Source of the DNA: Lepidostoma basale
Taxonomy: Eukaryota; Arthropoda; Insecta; Trichoptera; Lepidostomatidae
Direction of reading: 5' to 3'
NCBI GenBank assembly: GCA_022606425.2
Contig: JAHDVF020000992.1
Coordinates: 744,001 to 808,000, forward strand
Length of the DNA: 64,000 nt
A model generated the notes under the pieces. The model had not been told where the DNA came from and did no database searches. It saw only the letters and a program-made list of their open reading frames with translations. A program made the translations under genes and the position numbers. This document shows positions 33,881 through 45,140 of the stretch, one piece after another; positions within the stretch are counted from its first letter, which is position 1, and each line of letters opens with the position of its first letter.

Positions 33881-34149
33881 TGTTTGACACTCCAATAAAT
33901 AAGTGGAATAATTATAAAATTTAATCACGTAATATATACATTAAAACTCAATTTTATGGATACGTATTAACTACGAATACATTTTTTCTATTCAATATTA
34001 TTTTTGTTACGCTATTTTTATTTTGCATTATCACTCAGGAAACAGGCAATATTTTTTTTTTAAAAAATAACGTCTAACAATGTAGCTTTCTAGCTTATAA
34101 CACAGAATTACAGTATACCACGAATATGCAATTTTAAAACGTTATATTT

Positions 34150-34645
34150 ATTATCAAAAAAAAAATTCACAACATTTTGAATGTTTACAAATTCTTGTAG
34201 ACAAATACTGGATTTTACCCATTGCGGATAATTTTTTTTTATTATTACTTGTCCAAGTAGGCATAAAAATTGGAGAGACATCTCCAGGCGTAATCTAGTA
34301 CTGTATGATTTGCAGAGACTTTCACAGTGCATTAATAAAGATTTTCTGCTTAATGCTTCTCAATCTTAATAGATGACGCTAGTGTAGAGTGAACTAAAAA
34401 ATGTAAATATAAGCGTGGGATTCTAGCATATATATATATATACAAGTTCCAAAAATTGGCAGATGTGGTGGTCAAAAAAGGGCGGAATGGGGAATGTTGT
34501 TACACATAAAGCGATCGCTCAAACCAACCAATGACAGATCATAAGTCCTGTAAGCGCCTCGGCCACCACGTTCTGTTCCCAGAAAAACAATTTACATATT
34601 CGTCTCTATTGAGATACAATTATTTCTTATAAATAAATAAATAAA
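34150..34645. repeat. Repeat theta, split by ~310 bp of other sequence
   Basis: Left part (34168-34240: acaacattttgaatgttt, caaatactggatttta) and right part (34565-34640: cccagaaaaacaatt, cgtctctattgagatacaat) match 21755-21940. Between them lies about 310 bp not found at 21730, including gtggtggtcaaaaaagggcg. Confidence 0.65.
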
Positions 34646-34739
34646 TTATTTCGTATATTATAAAGATATTAAAATTGTAAATTAGAACATTATTGATAAA
34701 TAAACAATAATATATACGCGATGATTGTATTATTTGAAA

Positions 34740-35040
34740 TATATTTTATTATATTATTTACCCATTGACGTCAACTTTATAATTCCATTCTTGGCTCTTT
34801 ACATGATACACGTAATGTTCGTACCTATATCACGTGACATCACGTGTGACGTCACCGTGGCGGTACAAACACTCCGACGGGAGATGCTATCATGATTTGT
34901 GGCACTCGGGATGTCTCCAGTCTTCCAGCGATGGCTGTCGGCGATAAGGTGGGAAGATTAATGGGGAAGCCCCCGCCGCGACGACTACCGCGGATACAGA
35001 AGAGAACTACTCCAGAGGATAATGGTATATCAAATTCCTG
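34740..35040. promoter_or_regulatory. Cluster of ACGT-core sites in a GC-richer patch
   Basis: tgacgtca occurs at 34766-34773 and 34847-34854, and tcacgtga at 34830-34837, with cacgtgt between. The following 150 bases are GC-rich (ccgccgcgacgactaccgcg). No coding sequence recognised. CREB/ATF- and bHLH-type binding is possible by motif only. Confidence 0.35.
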
Positions 35041-35159
35041 ACGTCTTTTGATGCCAACTTATTTAAAGAAGCTTTTGGAATTGGTTGGGAACTCGTCTGT
35101 ACAGACCCAGTAACGGAGTGTCAAACATTATGTAAGGCGTAAAAAAATATTATAAAACT

Positions 35160-35375
35160 TGTCTTATGTATTTTCGTCTTCCATTTATAAAACGGCTGAT
35201 ATTAATGGGTAAAATAGAAGCACGTCGAGGTATTGGTAGAAGGCTGTTGTCTTGGCTGCGAAATATAAGAGAATGGACAGGAATTCAGAACCTGTTCCAA
35301 GTGGCGCAGAACGGAGATGCCATAGCTGCAGTGATCGCCAACGTTGGGGAGACCTGACGCGGCACCGGAAGAAGA
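35160..35375 (+). mobile_element. LINE-C fragment, intact C-terminus
   Basis: Frame 35166-35357 ends ...GKIEARRGIGRRLLSWLRN, IREWTGIQNLFQVAQNGDAI then IANVGET and the stop, followed by a gaagaagaaaa tail. SINE1 begins about 15 bases after it. Confidence 0.84.
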
Positions 35376-35384
35376 AAATATATA

Positions 35385-35620
35385 AAACGGCCTTCGTAGC
35401 AGAGTAGCAACAGCTATGACTGCCACACCGAACGTTCCAAGTTCAATTCCCGGCAATGATAATGTGAAAAATCATGCTGTCTTTGATCTTAAGAATTCTC
35501 GTGACAATAAAAATAGTGAGAGACTAGCTACCGATCACATATCACGAGAATCAGAAGCTTATTATTTGTGTACAATTATTGCGTTCAAATTACTTGTTGT
35601 ATATAAACATGTTGAAAGCA
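35385..35620 (+). mobile_element. tRNA-derived SINE1, copy 4
   Basis: Head ggccttcgtagcagagtagc (35391), B box aagttcaattcccgg (35439-35453), body gaattctcgtgacaataaaa and catatcacgagaatca, ending near acttgttgtatata. Nearly full length and next to the LINE-C end. Confidence 0.82.
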
Positions 35621-35734
35621 ACGAGGAAACTACCACAATAAAAAGCACCAAGTGTCATATTCTAATAACTACCAAAAATGTTAAACTTTGCTGCAAGTCG
35701 ATCCCTAGGATTGATACTTACTTATATTGAAATA

Positions 35735-36606
35735 TGGTGTTTCGGAAAGTTCGGTCCGTTGTTTTGTATGAAAATTACATTTATTTGAAAGGTAAAATAA
35801 AAAAAAACACATCAATCAAAATATTTTCCATCGTTAGCCACTACTTTTTCCATCTTTCTGGCAATAGATGAATCCATCGTCAAAAAACACCTCGTCTTTT
35901 GAGGAAATTCGGACATCGACCCAATTCTTGACATCTGCATATGAATTGAAATGCTGTTCTTCCAAAGCATGCGTCATGGATCTAAACAAGTGGTTGTCCA
36001 ATAGTGACACGTCTGGTGAATTAGGCGGGTGCGGTATGATCTCCCAACCCACATTTTGTATTTAGTTTTTGACCGCGATTGGGGTGTGAGGTTGTCATGT
36101 TGAAGAAACAGCTTGCTGTGCCTGTTGCCTGTTGCCTCATTCTGATCGTTTTTCTGTCAGTGCTTCGTTTAATTACATTGGTTGTTGTCAGTAGACTTCC
36201 CCAAAACCGTTTCATCCGGTTTGAGAAGTTAATTTTCGGTCTTCCAGGGCGATCTTTACGTCAACGCTAAAATCACCAGCTTTGAAGCGTCTATACCATT
36301 CTCTGCGTGATTTATCCGAGGGGGCATGATCGACATAAACTTCCAAAACATTTTATGCGCCTCAGCTGCACTCTTCTTCCAATTACAACAGAACAACAGA
36401 ACTTCCCGCAAATGCTTCTTATTTACTATGAAGTCGACATTTTAAGGAGCGATAAAACAAATTTTGTTGTGAGAATGACAAACATTTGCGAACTGAGCTT
36501 AATTGATGGATGCTCAGTCTCACTAAAAATAATGCACGCCAGATTTGAAGGCTTAAACCATCCAGAGCCCTCTGTTATAAAACGGACCGAACTTTCCAAA
36601 ACACCT
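35735..36606 (-). pseudogene. Defective mariner transposon (reverse)
   Basis: Terminal inverted repeats ggtgtttcggaaagttcggt (35736) and accgaactttccaaaacacc (36586-36605) lie next to TA on both sides. On the - strand, transposase pieces are readable: an N-terminal REWYRRFKAGDFSVD block (near 36260-36310), a catalytic-region piece (36021-36215), and a C-terminal GWEIIPHPPNSPDVSLLDNH block (from 36052), which keeps the mariner PHPP-x-SPD motif. The element is ~870 bp against about 1.3 kb for a full mariner. It has an internal loss of several hundred bases and frameshifts and cannot encode a working transposase. Confidence 0.88.
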
Positions 36607-37265
36607 AATATACATATATGAAAAGTATTAAAACTTACTGTATTTTTCTATTGTGATTGATTAGAATTGATTTAACTTTCTCTTAGTATAAATGCAAGTT
36701 TTATCAATAAAATCTTCTTATTTTATATTAAGTATCCTCAGAACTTTCTTGTATTATATATTAGAGTTGCAAGAATATACAACAAACAAGCTTTGTAAAT
36801 ATTTTTTTTCGTAATCTATCATAAATTAACTAATTAATGTTCCGAAAGTGCAAAAATAATTCAACACCAACGCGTGTCATGTAGTTTCTAAAACGGATAA
36901 CGTTTAAGAAGAAATATTACAAATAGTTTATCGCAGATAACATTATAGTCCGAATCAAGACGAGGTAAAATAGTTTATGGTACTTTTTTCATAATTATAA
37001 CAATAATCGACGGGTTTATTTTATCTTACAAGAAAATATGTACTTATCACCTTCCTCGTATTCTGGTTGGATTATTCCCTTGCTACCGTTGCTCCTATAT
37101 TTTAGCTTTTAAGCTACCTAGCTTTTGCATCCAACTTTTTAAATAAATTAATTAAACCTTAGAATGTTTGCAAAACTTTTATATTTTTACATACATTTTA
37201 CATAATAAAGAAGTTTTTTAATAAAGTAAATATTTTAAATGCAAGTCAAAATATTTTTTATATGA
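36607..37265. other. AT-rich noncoding stretch
   Basis: No gene or family member recognised. Confidence 0.4.
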
Positions 37266-37269
37266 AAAC

Positions 37270-37375
37270 TGTCTTCTTCTCCTCATCCTGCCACACCCCC
37301 GTGGTGCATAGGCCTCAAGAATTCTTCTTCACCCAACTCTATCGCATGCTATCGGTACTCTTTAGAGTCGCACAT
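37270..37375 (-). mobile_element. LINE-E 3' end (reverse)
   Basis: + strand: cttcttctcctcatcctgcc, ccccgtggtgcataggcctc, then caactctatcgcatgctat. This is the inverse of the LINE-E end at 16337-16458. Confidence 0.78.
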
Positions 37376-37589
37376 TATTTAAACATTCTCGCCCATACTT
37401 CATTCTGATCACGGATTATTTTGCTCCGATACCAGCTATAAACCATTTAAAAATAACATATTATTAATGCAAATTTTAAATGAAGAAAATTTCTGCCTTT
37501 GTATTTTCTCGTTTCGTCATTTAATTGTTACCTGATTTATGTTTTAATCACCAGAAAAACGAATTTGTATGAGATATTATGCATTAACT

Positions 37590-38025
37590 AAACGAAAAAT
37601 GGACCGCCACATTTTTCTTTCCTGGCATACTTCTCTTGTTTCCTCGACATTCATGATCGTCGGTTTCTCCTACTCCTCACGCGGCCGACATGCAATATTT
37701 GATTTATTTGATCGTGCCACATTTAACTCGGTCTTCCTCTATTGCAAGTTCCATTTACATCGTTAACATATATTTTTTACCATTCTATCTTCATTCATTC
37801 ATTCCAATTTTATGTGTTTAAACCATCTTAATATCATTTGCACCGCATTCATTTCTTATATTTACATTTGATACTCTATCATTCTCATATTTTACACATA
37901 TTCATCTAAGAGATCTTATTCCTACTGAATTTATTCTACTTCCATCCTTCTTTTGCCAATTCCATGCTTCGCTTCCTGCATAAGGGTCGAAACAAGAACA
38001 CCATTGTGCATTGCAATTTTAGCGT
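37590..38025 (-). mobile_element. LINE-A fragment, degenerate (reverse)
   Basis: + strand blocks: atggaccgccacatttttct, gcggccgacatgcaatattt, ttccatgcttcgcttcctgc, aacaccattgtgcattgc. These correspond in order to the LINE-A 3' UTR, the VGHV region, the WNWQ-like region and the VHNGVLVP region. No frame remains open. Confidence 0.78.
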
Positions 38026-38159
38026 ATTAAACCTATGAAATACTGTTATTTTATTTACAATCTTTGTTTTGTAACAAAATTTGGAACAAAATTTGTATCT
38101 AACAAACAGTCTACCTAAAACGAGCGATGTAATTTTAATTAAGGTTAAATATGTTTTGT

Positions 38160-38410
38160 GCCACCCAATAGATGGCGCCAATTTCGTACAGATATCCGCG
38201 AGCTGTTGTAAATATGGTCAACAGTACGCGCGACCAAACTCATAAATTCCAAACAAAAAATTGACGGCGGGAACACCGCGATAGTCAGGCGGTTGGAGCC
38301 GGGGTTGGGCGGGGGCGGGGGCGGGGGCAGGGTGAGGGCGGCTACAGCCGTACCTCGTCCGAGTTATCGATCCCCCCACCACGTGGCCGCCCTGCCGACT
38401 TCAAGTGTTC
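38160..38410. promoter_or_regulatory. GC-rich island with a G-quadruplex-prone run
   Basis: Seven G-runs of 3-5 lie within 38301-38338 on the + strand, in an island richer in CG than its surroundings. It does not match any repeat in the window. An open frame from 38293 encodes a Gly/Arg-rich peptide without a domain. It could be a promoter or alternative first exon region of the host gene; this is inference. Confidence 0.35.
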
Positions 38411-38654
38411 CACACAATGTTGCTTACATTAAACAAACTCACAAGAATGTGGAGAAAAATTCTGTTTTTATTTTTATATTTGCTTACATTCTTTATAAAT
38501 CCTTTTTAAGGGTTTTGTGTTCATTTTCGCGAGGATCTTTTTCCATTAATAATATATAATGACTCCATTCTGCACACTACAGGAGATCTACTGTCAAAGC
38601 TTTTTATTCAAATTAATTCAAGAATTTCCTCCAGTGTTATTTTGTACATACTCT

Positions 38655-38850
38655 ACATTAATTTCTTCCTCTTCTTCTTCAGCTTATTTCCGTCCACTCC
38701 TGGACAAAGGCCTCCTCTCTACGTCAACCTTTCTTGTGGATACTGCATCCAGATTATTCCGACATGTCTATTCAGGTCATCCTTCCACCGTAGTTGCGGT
38801 CGCCCTGCACATCTCTTTACCGTCCACAGTCTCCAAGTCAGCAGTCTTCT
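38655..38850 (-). mobile_element. LINE-I fragment, C-terminal end (reverse)
   Basis: - strand: RPQLRWKDDL-like block near 38790, then EEAFVQEW and EIS. One frameshift in the middle. Pairs with 31775-31940. Confidence 0.75.
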
Positions 38851-39039
38851 TGTCCATTTTTGGTCCGAGCTTCTGACTACGTGACTGCCCATTGCCACTT
38901 TAGAGTCGCTACCCGGTGGATGATGTCAGTGACCTTTGTTGACAAAAGAACAAAGGTCACATTCATTTATTTTCATGCAATCTCCAAAGTAATAACTTAA
39001 TAGAAGCTCTTTGCAGTATATCTAGCATCGAACTCCAAT

Positions 39040-39315
39040 CCTCTCACTATCTTACCATCACGCTGTCTCGCCGAACAGGTAGGCGGAAAGAATTGGCCAC
39101 CACACTGTTCTTTCCTTGGGTAATTCTTTTGAGTTTTTAACATTCATACATCGTTTCATGCAGGCACGTGAATTTCTCCGATTTTTCACGTGGCCGACAT
39201 TTAATATTTGGTTGACTTGGTCATGCCACATTTATCCTCTATTTCTTGGTCCGTTTACACAGTCTACATATACTTTCTTTGTCATTCGTTATTATATGAC
39301 CATTCAGTGCTTGTT
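39040..39315 (-). mobile_element. LINE-A 3' fragment, degenerate (reverse)
   Basis: + strand: accatcacgctgtctcgcc, gtaggcggaaagaattgg, ttcatacatcgtttcatgca, then the inverse of the RPRKTW and KVY regions. Frame lost. Confidence 0.75.
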
Positions 39316-39463
39316 TTAAATATACCCTATTTATTTTACAACATCGGTTTTGGGGCAAATATCATTATAAGTTTTTTGTAAAAATTTAAATCCCTATAAT
39401 AGCGCAAGCTAAGTTTACGGCAAAATATATCATACACAATGATGTAAAATTCTATATTAAATC

Positions 39464-39590
39464 ATTAATACGAATAAAAACGTATGTTTTCAAGAAGTAG
39501 TATTATATTTCATGGAAAAGACATAACTCGCTTTGCTAAGTCATTATCAAATTTGATAAAAATATAACAAAACTTCTAAAAAACTGTCTT
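39464..39590. repeat. Family-eta pair, mostly reversed copy
   Basis: Reversed copy 39464-39557 (atacgaataaaaacgtatg, tggaaaagacataact, cgctttgctaagtcattat). A short + remnant aacttctaaaaaactg follows at 39571. Hairpin kept, GAAA decayed. Confidence 0.58.
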
Positions 39591-40010
39591 AATCCCTGCA
39601 ACAGTTTTCTTATTTCAAATATAAAGTATTCTATGGAGAGTATCTACATTAGTATAGCTTTGGAAATCTTGTTCCACGTTGGGACTTTCACATATCTTTG
39701 CTGGTTATTGGAGTGAACGAGAAGGCGGTGATGCAAGCCAGAATCGATGATCTGAAAACACATTACTTCCAAGGACACTCGCAAATACGTTTTATGTTAT
39801 TTATTTATGATGACAGCGGATACGGATATGTACACAAGCTTTGGCGGTTATGAGATGTTTTTAAAGTTTTTTAAAAATAAATTATAATTTATTACTTGGA
39901 CCCGCATATTCAGGAAAGAATTTAATAACCAGTATGTTATCATATTTCTTCGAAGACTAATGGTTTAGTACGTATTTTAGGAAAATTTACAGACACAAGA
40001 AAACATCGTC
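39591..40010. other. Noncoding stretch
   Basis: No gene or family member recognised. Confidence 0.4.
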
Positions 40011-40014
40011 ATAT

Positions 40015-40142
40015 AAAAATCGACGAGCGTGCATATCACGATTTTTGCATTCAGGTGAAGCTGGAGAGTTATGTCAAGATATAACAGTGTGGCGGTTCAT
40101 TCTTTGTGTCTACTCTTCCGGGAAAATGGCGTGATGGTTATT
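40015..40142 (+). mobile_element. LINE-A 3' end, short
   Basis: cgacgagcgtgcatatcacg, then gtgtggcggttcattctttg and gaaaatggcgtgatggtta: only the last ~125 bases of LINE-A remain. Confidence 0.72.
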
Positions 40143-40333
40143 TATTCAATTTATTTATAAAAATACATAGTACAGATATAAGACAATATTAATAAATAAT
40201 GTTTACTTGTTCAAAGGACCTAAAAATATTATTATTTACATTTAAAAATATACATGTGATTCATTGTTTTGGCCGAAACACAAAGATACTCTACCTTTGT
40301 AAAATGTTTAAATTTAGACCACTTTAATAACGT

Positions 40334-40378
40334 ATGTTGTCCCAACAGCTGTTTTGCCCACCTATGTTGGCATCATCA
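40334..40378 (-). repeat. Family-zeta hammerhead-like core (reverse)
   Basis: - strand: tgatgatgccaacatagg (box and hairpin), tgggcaaaacagctgttgg. The hairpin pairs ccaac with gtggg loosely; stem III is self-complementary ACAGCTGT; the invariant G of GAAA reads A. Confidence 0.5.
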
Positions 40379-40980
40379 TATTTTGTTTATTACTGACGCA
40401 GCAAACTCATTTTTATAAATCGTGATAGCAATAACGGTGTTTTTAATTTAATTGTTTCATAATACATAATATACGAGTATAAATGATTTTATAAATAATC
40501 AATCTTGAAACTTATTTAAAAATAAATACACAAGTTAATGAGAAAATAGGCATATTTTTAGTAACCAATCTTTTTTTAAACCTTAACTCTGATTAAGCCT
40601 GTGAATTTTGCGTGTTAGCTAGTGGTAGTCAGGAATTCTAATCACACTAACGGGAAGTTATTTTTCGATACACAAAAACGACCCTTTCTTAAAAAAACAT
40701 TTTCATATTATGTGCGCGGTAACCTAGTTTAATTTTTACTCCTTATCTACGTACCCTGTGAGGTTCATTCTACGTTTACAATCAATTGAGAGAATACCTC
40801 CATATCCTTAACCAAAGGATATTACAGTTTTTTTTTTAATTTCTATACCTAAAAAATATCTTATCAGTGAAACAAAAAAAGCTTTAACGAAGGGTTTTAA
40901 TTATATAAGACTTGTATTAAAGATTGAAATCTTTAAAAAAAGTTTTCAAAAAAATATACAATCTCCAATTTGATCAAAAA
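40379..40980. other. AT-rich noncoding stretch
   Basis: No gene or family member recognised. Confidence 0.4.
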
Positions 40981-40989
40981 TATAATATA

Positions 40990-41095
40990 AGCGGATTTTT
41001 GTGGAAACGGAAGCAGGTTATGTCCAGGATTGAACACAAATCTCGTGGTTTAGTAGCGAAGTATTCTGTTCTCTGATCTACCACTCAAAATTTAA
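40990..41095 (-). mobile_element. SINE3, tRNA-like, copy 1 (reverse)
   Basis: - strand: gagtggtagatcagagaaca (A-box region), then gtgttcaatcctggacataa (B-box region). Shares the block after the B box with 43331-43402. Confidence 0.5.
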
Positions 41096-41099
41096 AGTT

Positions 41100-41690
41100 A
41101 CTGTTAAAGGAATTAATATCGTATATTTATGTAACTACCCATTTTTTATCAAGCCATTCGAAATATTTATAAGTTTCTGGGTATACGAATAAAATTACGT
41201 GCTTGTTTTTATTTGTAATATTCTCAGAAATGGCCCATTGAGACGAAATTAAACTATATTTCAAGCTTTTTATTTTCCCATTTTCCCTCTCTTTAAAACC
41301 GTGACTCGAGAAGTCATACAAACACAATGGATTTATTTATACAAGCATTTGAAAAACATTTCAATGACAATGATTTAGCGTTATCGACGAAAACATGGCG
41401 CCGGGAACCATGTTAAATTAATTCATTTTCAAAACGACGTATTCTAAATTCAATTACAACCCAACTTGACAGATGATTGCATTTGATTCCTCAAAGGTTA
41501 GTTAAAAAAATAAACGCTACTCCATTTTAAATTTCATGTTCATCTCAATAGGGTAGTGAAATAATATAATACAAATACTTAAATTAGATCAATTTCTTAA
41601 ATTGCAGACAAAATGTTTAAAATATCTTATCTTATTTCTTATATATACGCCATACGTTGTGTTGTTAGGATGGTTTATTTCTCTTTTTAT
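41100..41690. other. AT-rich noncoding stretch
   Basis: No gene or family member recognised. Confidence 0.4.
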
Positions 41691-41696
41691 TTTTTA

Positions 41697-41885
41697 TGTA
41701 CTTTGTATATATAACACTTAAATTATTTTTTTTAATTTACATAGACATGTATGTATCACTGAAGAATCACTGAAGTATGTATCGTATGTATAGAAATATG
41801 TATCACTGAAGAAGGACTGTTTGTCTGAAACGTGTGTATGTAATTTTATTTTTTTAATAAAAGTGTTTTATATTCAAAGTATATA
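41697..41885. repeat. Family-gamma palindrome with hammerhead-like core
   Basis: Arms: gtactttgtatatataacac (41699) faces gttttatattcaaagtatat (41865-41884). The + core at 41806-41840 reads CTGAAGA (exact box), aggac/gtct hairpin, GAAA, ACGTGTGT (self-complementary with G-U pairs), A. A partial ctgaag repeat lies just upstream (41769). Confidence 0.65.
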
Positions 41886-41889
41886 ACAA

Positions 41890-42575
41890 AAGAAAAATAG
41901 AAATATCATATCTTTTTTTTTTTTAACTTCTCTTTAAACTAAGCTGAGCGCTTGCTCTCTAGAGTCGAATCTACGTTAGGTGAATCTAAAACCAAACAAT
42001 ATGTCTCCAAGATCACCATCTATTATATACTTGTACTACTACGGGATTGAATTTTTTTCCATACAGATTCTATTTGAAGAAAATTTAATATGACCAATTC
42101 AACGATACTTTATATACACATTAGATATATTTAGAGCAGTACTATTTTATACGTAGGAAAATATCGTAATATAAATAGCAACAATATTTATTTAATAAAA
42201 CATGACAATGTGATCAGTTAAGTCTTTGGCAAGGGGCTGATCATCTGAGTCAACGTATTTCCCTCATATGAATTTTGGTGATCGGTCATCGCTTTGGTAG
42301 TATTTCAACAGGGAACAATCTACGAATACCTACAGAAGTATAACTCAACATAGGAAACATTAATAACTATTGTATCCCTTATTTTGAATATTAAAATTGT
42401 TCTCCAGGTACATTAGAGGCCGTGCTTTTAAGGTTTAAGGCTTACACAAATTAGGATTAAAGTGCTCTATTGTATTATTGGGGCGTTGAACACATTTCCA
42501 CAGTGCCTCAAAATAATTACTATACAAAAATGGAGAAACACAAATCATTTTATTTAAAATTGAACTATAATTAAC
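41890..42575. other. AT-rich noncoding stretch
   Basis: No gene or family member recognised. Confidence 0.4.
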
Positions 42576-42577
42576 GC

Positions 42578-42968
42578 CATACAAGACAAGGACACAATCT
42601 ACACCCACCTGATACTCGTACTACAAAGTTTGGTCTTAAGTCTCTGCTGTACCTGGCTTGTAGGGAATATAACAGGCTTCCTGAGAGTATTCGAGGCTCT
42701 AGTAATGTAACTTACAGCCTAAAGCTGTATTACCTCATGCAGTATGTGGAAAGTGGTAATTATTAGTATTTTAGTGTATCTTGATTTTTATTCTGTTTGT
42801 TATAATATTTTTTTGTTTGTAATAATTGTGTATTCTGTCATGAATGTATCATATATTAAAATCATTGTAATTATTTTAAGGCCTAAAATGAGTTTATTAT
42901 AACTCATGGGGAATACATGCTTTGTTATGTATTTTTTTATATAAATAAAAATAATAATAAAAAATAAT
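42578..42968 (+). mobile_element. LINE-K fragment, intact C-terminus and 3' UTR
   Basis: An open frame without ATG (42578-42766) reads HTRQGHNLHPPDTRTTKFG, then KSLLYLACREYNRLPESIRG and LKLYYLMQYVESG before the stop. This R-x-T...K-x-GLKS...NxLPxxI...FKxxLKxYL pattern is the tail of CR1/Jockey-type LINE ORFs. The 3' UTR ends in an (aat)n tail near 42945-42968. It is unrelated to LINE-A. Confidence 0.82.
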
Positions 42969-43330
42969 CTAATTAGTTTCCCGAATTATTTGATTTGGAA
43001 TGTTCAATTCGAATTTCTATCACATTTGAACGTATTCAAATTTATTGTTTTTTGGGCTAAATTTTATATAAATATCACTTCGTTTACAAAAAGGCATTTA
43101 TCAATTCAAAAATTCATTACACACCATTTATTTTATGAATTTTCATATTTCTCGAGAAAGGAGATTTGAGGACAAACCGAAAATTCAGGAAATCGGGCTA
43201 AATCAACATTTTCTTCAAACAACTTTAGATGACGGGAAAACTAAATAAGAAAATGTATTTTAATTAAAGCTTATCCAACATAATTAATCATTTTATAGTG
43301 AGTAATCAAACGCTATCAAAATAAATTTCG

Positions 43331-43402
43331 GTGGGTAGTTTAGGGCATAGATTGCTTGGCTCCTGAACCAGGGGACTTGGGTTTGAGCCTGGACACAACC
43401 AG
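43331..43402 (+). mobile_element. SINE3, tRNA-like, copy 2
   Basis: gtgggtagtttagggcatag (A-box region) and gggtttgagcctggacacaa (B-box region) give a tRNA-like head of about 70 bases. The anticodon arm does not fold cleanly, so I read it as SINE-derived rather than as a tRNA gene. Confidence 0.5.
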
Positions 43403-43467
43403 ATTCCTTCTTCAGAATAATGAGCTATTTTCTGCTCATATTGAAGATTTGTAAAATTAACTTTTAT

Positions 43468-43527
43468 ATTATTATCCTTAGTATTTTAGTCTTTTTAGAA
43501 AAAAATACTAAAATACCAAGGATAATA
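43468..43527. repeat. Small perfect hairpin
   Basis: tattatccttagtatttta (43469) pairs with taaaataccaaggataata (43509-43527) except for one position. No family assigned. Confidence 0.6.
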
Positions 43528-43740
43528 GAGAAAAACTTATGAAAAACTGTTACTTTATTGCCATTGTGAAACTAATTTCATTATCAACCATAAAAAATGT
43601 CTCATCACAAAAGTCTAGGTGGTGTTTTGGTGGAAAAAATGCATAGTTACTTCCGATTATGGTATGGGACATTGATTTACAGGCATTATTTTAGGGTTTT
43701 TTTACACTCAAGATGATTTTAAATATCAAATACTAATAAT

Positions 43741-44215
43741 TATTAAATAAATCGATATTTTTAACTTCTTCCACTTTTGTCTTTATTTCGACAGCGACCG
43801 GTTTCGCCAGGCTCGCTGGCATCGACAGACTGGTGACACTATTACAAACAAAGTCCTTTATATACATACAGATCTGGGATGGTAGTCCTTAATGACCAAT
43901 TACTGTTTGCTTCCTCCACGTTAATAACAAACAAATAAAAAATATTCCTGAAATCGATTACTGTCGAAAAATTGTTTTGTTTGATTCCAGACCTTTACAG
44001 TTATTATATTTCCCCATCCATAATCGATGAAGGCGATGCCAACTTAATGGATAAGGACTCAGTTTGGAATAGTGTCACTAGTCTCTCGATGCCAGTGAGC
44101 CTAGCGATACCGGTCGCTGTCGAAATAAAGACAAAAGTGAAAGAAATTAAAAAAACATCGCATTATTAAATTTTTTAAATATAGATTTCAATAAAATCAT
44201 TTGATTATTAAAAAC
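43741..44215. repeat. Family-alpha composite palindrome, ~475 bp
   Basis: Reversed copy with complete core at 43790-43833 and + copy at 44079-44121 (ctctcgatgccagtgagc; gcgataccggtc). The arms share agtcctttatatacatac and an aatagtgtcac block. The + copy reads GATA in place of GAAA. Layout is the same as 28085-28560. Confidence 0.78.
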
Positions 44216-45140
44216 TAACAATTAAACTTTCACTAATTTAGTTATCACATTAACGCGTTGAAATAAATTGTAGTCCATTTTTAAAAAGAGCAGTATTAAA
44301 AAAATGAACTTGACTATATAAACAAATTAAATTGATTGAAAATACTACTATCCGCATATATTTCAAACGTAAAAACCTATAGCCATAAGACATTGTATTT
44401 TACGATACCTGCGTGTGACGTTATATATTATGGACGCCCATAACTACGAGTGGATACAAATATATAACCTACATACATACTTGAAAGGGGGTTCATAGCT
44501 AGAGGTTACTACTAGCTCTGCTTCAAATAAATTATGATGAAAATATGAATTACTTTGTATTTATTATATAATAAATACAAATACAAATAAAAAAATAATA
44601 TAAAAAAATTAAATGATCAAGAAATGAGGTTGAAAAAGATATATTATTCTTATGGTAAACAAAGAGTGACCTATTTTGATTATATCGAAACCCATATTGT
44701 TTTTTTTTAAATGCAAATCAAAATTTTATTTAAATTTCTGAGATATTGGTATAAATACATAGATATTTGAAAAAACATATAATAAATAAAAAAAACATAA
44801 ATATTTATTGAAAATTATCAATTCGTAACTATCAAAAACTACATTAAGTTTATTTTGAAATGTAGTAGCAATATGAATTTTTATTTAAATATTAACGTTG
44901 ATGATTTTTTTAAATGTTAAAAGTTATTATTGTTGAATCGTGAAATTGTTTTTTTAATTATAAAAACTAACAATAACTTAGTTTCAAACAAATTAATTTC
45001 ATTTACAAACAAAATATGTAATTTAGAAAATTTCTTGTGGAGAGTAAATAATTTATTAAATTTCAAATTTTCACGTTCGTGTTAACCGCATAATTACAAA
45101 AGTCTTATTACCTCACGTAACATTGTCGTTTTTGTTTCAG
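44216..45140. other. AT-rich end of the intron upstream of the first visible Shaw exon
   Basis: Strongly AT-rich, with no gene or repeat recognised. It ends in a good acceptor: tcgtttttgtttcag (45126-45140). Confidence 0.7.

Noticed and set aside
38293..38559. Gly/Arg-rich open frame as a possible Shaw first exon
   Set aside because: No T1-domain sequence, no splice donor in frame that I can defend; kept only as a GC island.
43331..43402. Possible tRNA gene
   Set aside because: Stems do not close and a relative lies at 40990; more likely a tRNA-derived SINE.
1..45140. Search for upstream Shaw exons (T1 domain, start codon)
   Set aside because: No frame with the T1 hallmarks (a VxLNVGG-like start or FFDRHP block) was found; those exons must lie outside the window.
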